DNA of 5,597 nt from positions 1 to 5,597 of the forward strand of contig JASHSE010000490.1 in assembly GCA_030036975.1 (NCBI GenBank). Direction: 5' to 3'. The DNA is from Xanthobacteraceae bacterium (lineage in GTDB: Bacteria > Pseudomonadota > Alphaproteobacteria > Rhizobiales > Xanthobacteraceae). The notes beneath the pieces were generated by a model. It was not told the DNA's origin and ran no database searches. It saw nothing but the letters and a program-made list of their open reading frames with translations. The position numbers and the translations under genes were made by a program. Shown here in pieces: positions 5,570 to 5,597 of the stretch; position 1 is the stretch's first letter, and every line of letters begins with the position of its first letter.

Positions 5570-5597
5570 AATGGGCGCAGATGTGGCGCGCGCCGCC

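Overview
The window is GC-rich, with strong G/C preference at third codon positions. It carries an intracellular polyhydroxyalkanoate (PHA) depolymerase, a stand-alone cyclic-nucleotide-binding protein beside an OmpR-type regulator, and a YgjP-like metallopeptidase. This combination and the codon usage suggest an alphaproteobacterium, most likely of the Hyphomicrobiales (Bradyrhizobium/Xanthobacteraceae-like). That placement is inferred from protein style, not from a marker gene.

Layout, left to right. Bases 1-156 are probably noncoding and hold a perfect 9-bp inverted repeat. Two plus-strand genes follow, 12 bp apart: an OmpR/PhoB-family response regulator (157-843) and a small cNMP-binding-domain protein without a DNA-binding domain (856-1320). 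They converge, across only 24 bp, on a minus-strand zinc metallopeptidase of the YgjP/DUF45 (M48-like) type (1345 to about 2121). About 340 bp without a credible gene (2122-2458) hold a short palindrome and two hairpins. Next on the minus strand is phaZ (2459 to 3823 or 3877). Its 5' leader carries a perfect 17-bp palindrome that contains the CTGC-N3-GCAG pattern described for PhaR, the PHA-responsive repressor. Then come an ABC-2 type permease (3993-4814) and its ATPase (4811-5569), also on the minus strand and overlapping by 4 nt in an ATGA arrangement.

How the genes may work together. The regulator and cNMP-binding protein look like a two-gene signalling operon with no sensor kinase in view. 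The ATPase/permease pair should form one homodimeric or heterodimeric ABC-2 transporter of unknown substrate. PhaZ mobilises stored PHA and is probably controlled by PhaR through the palindrome in its leader. I see no mobile element, CRISPR array, tRNA or rRNA. The gene content is mostly ordinary chromosomal housekeeping and regulation. The most notable signals are the phaZ operator and its nearby 8-bp echo, and the regulator/cNMP-protein pairing. I found no evidence of a wholly new system.
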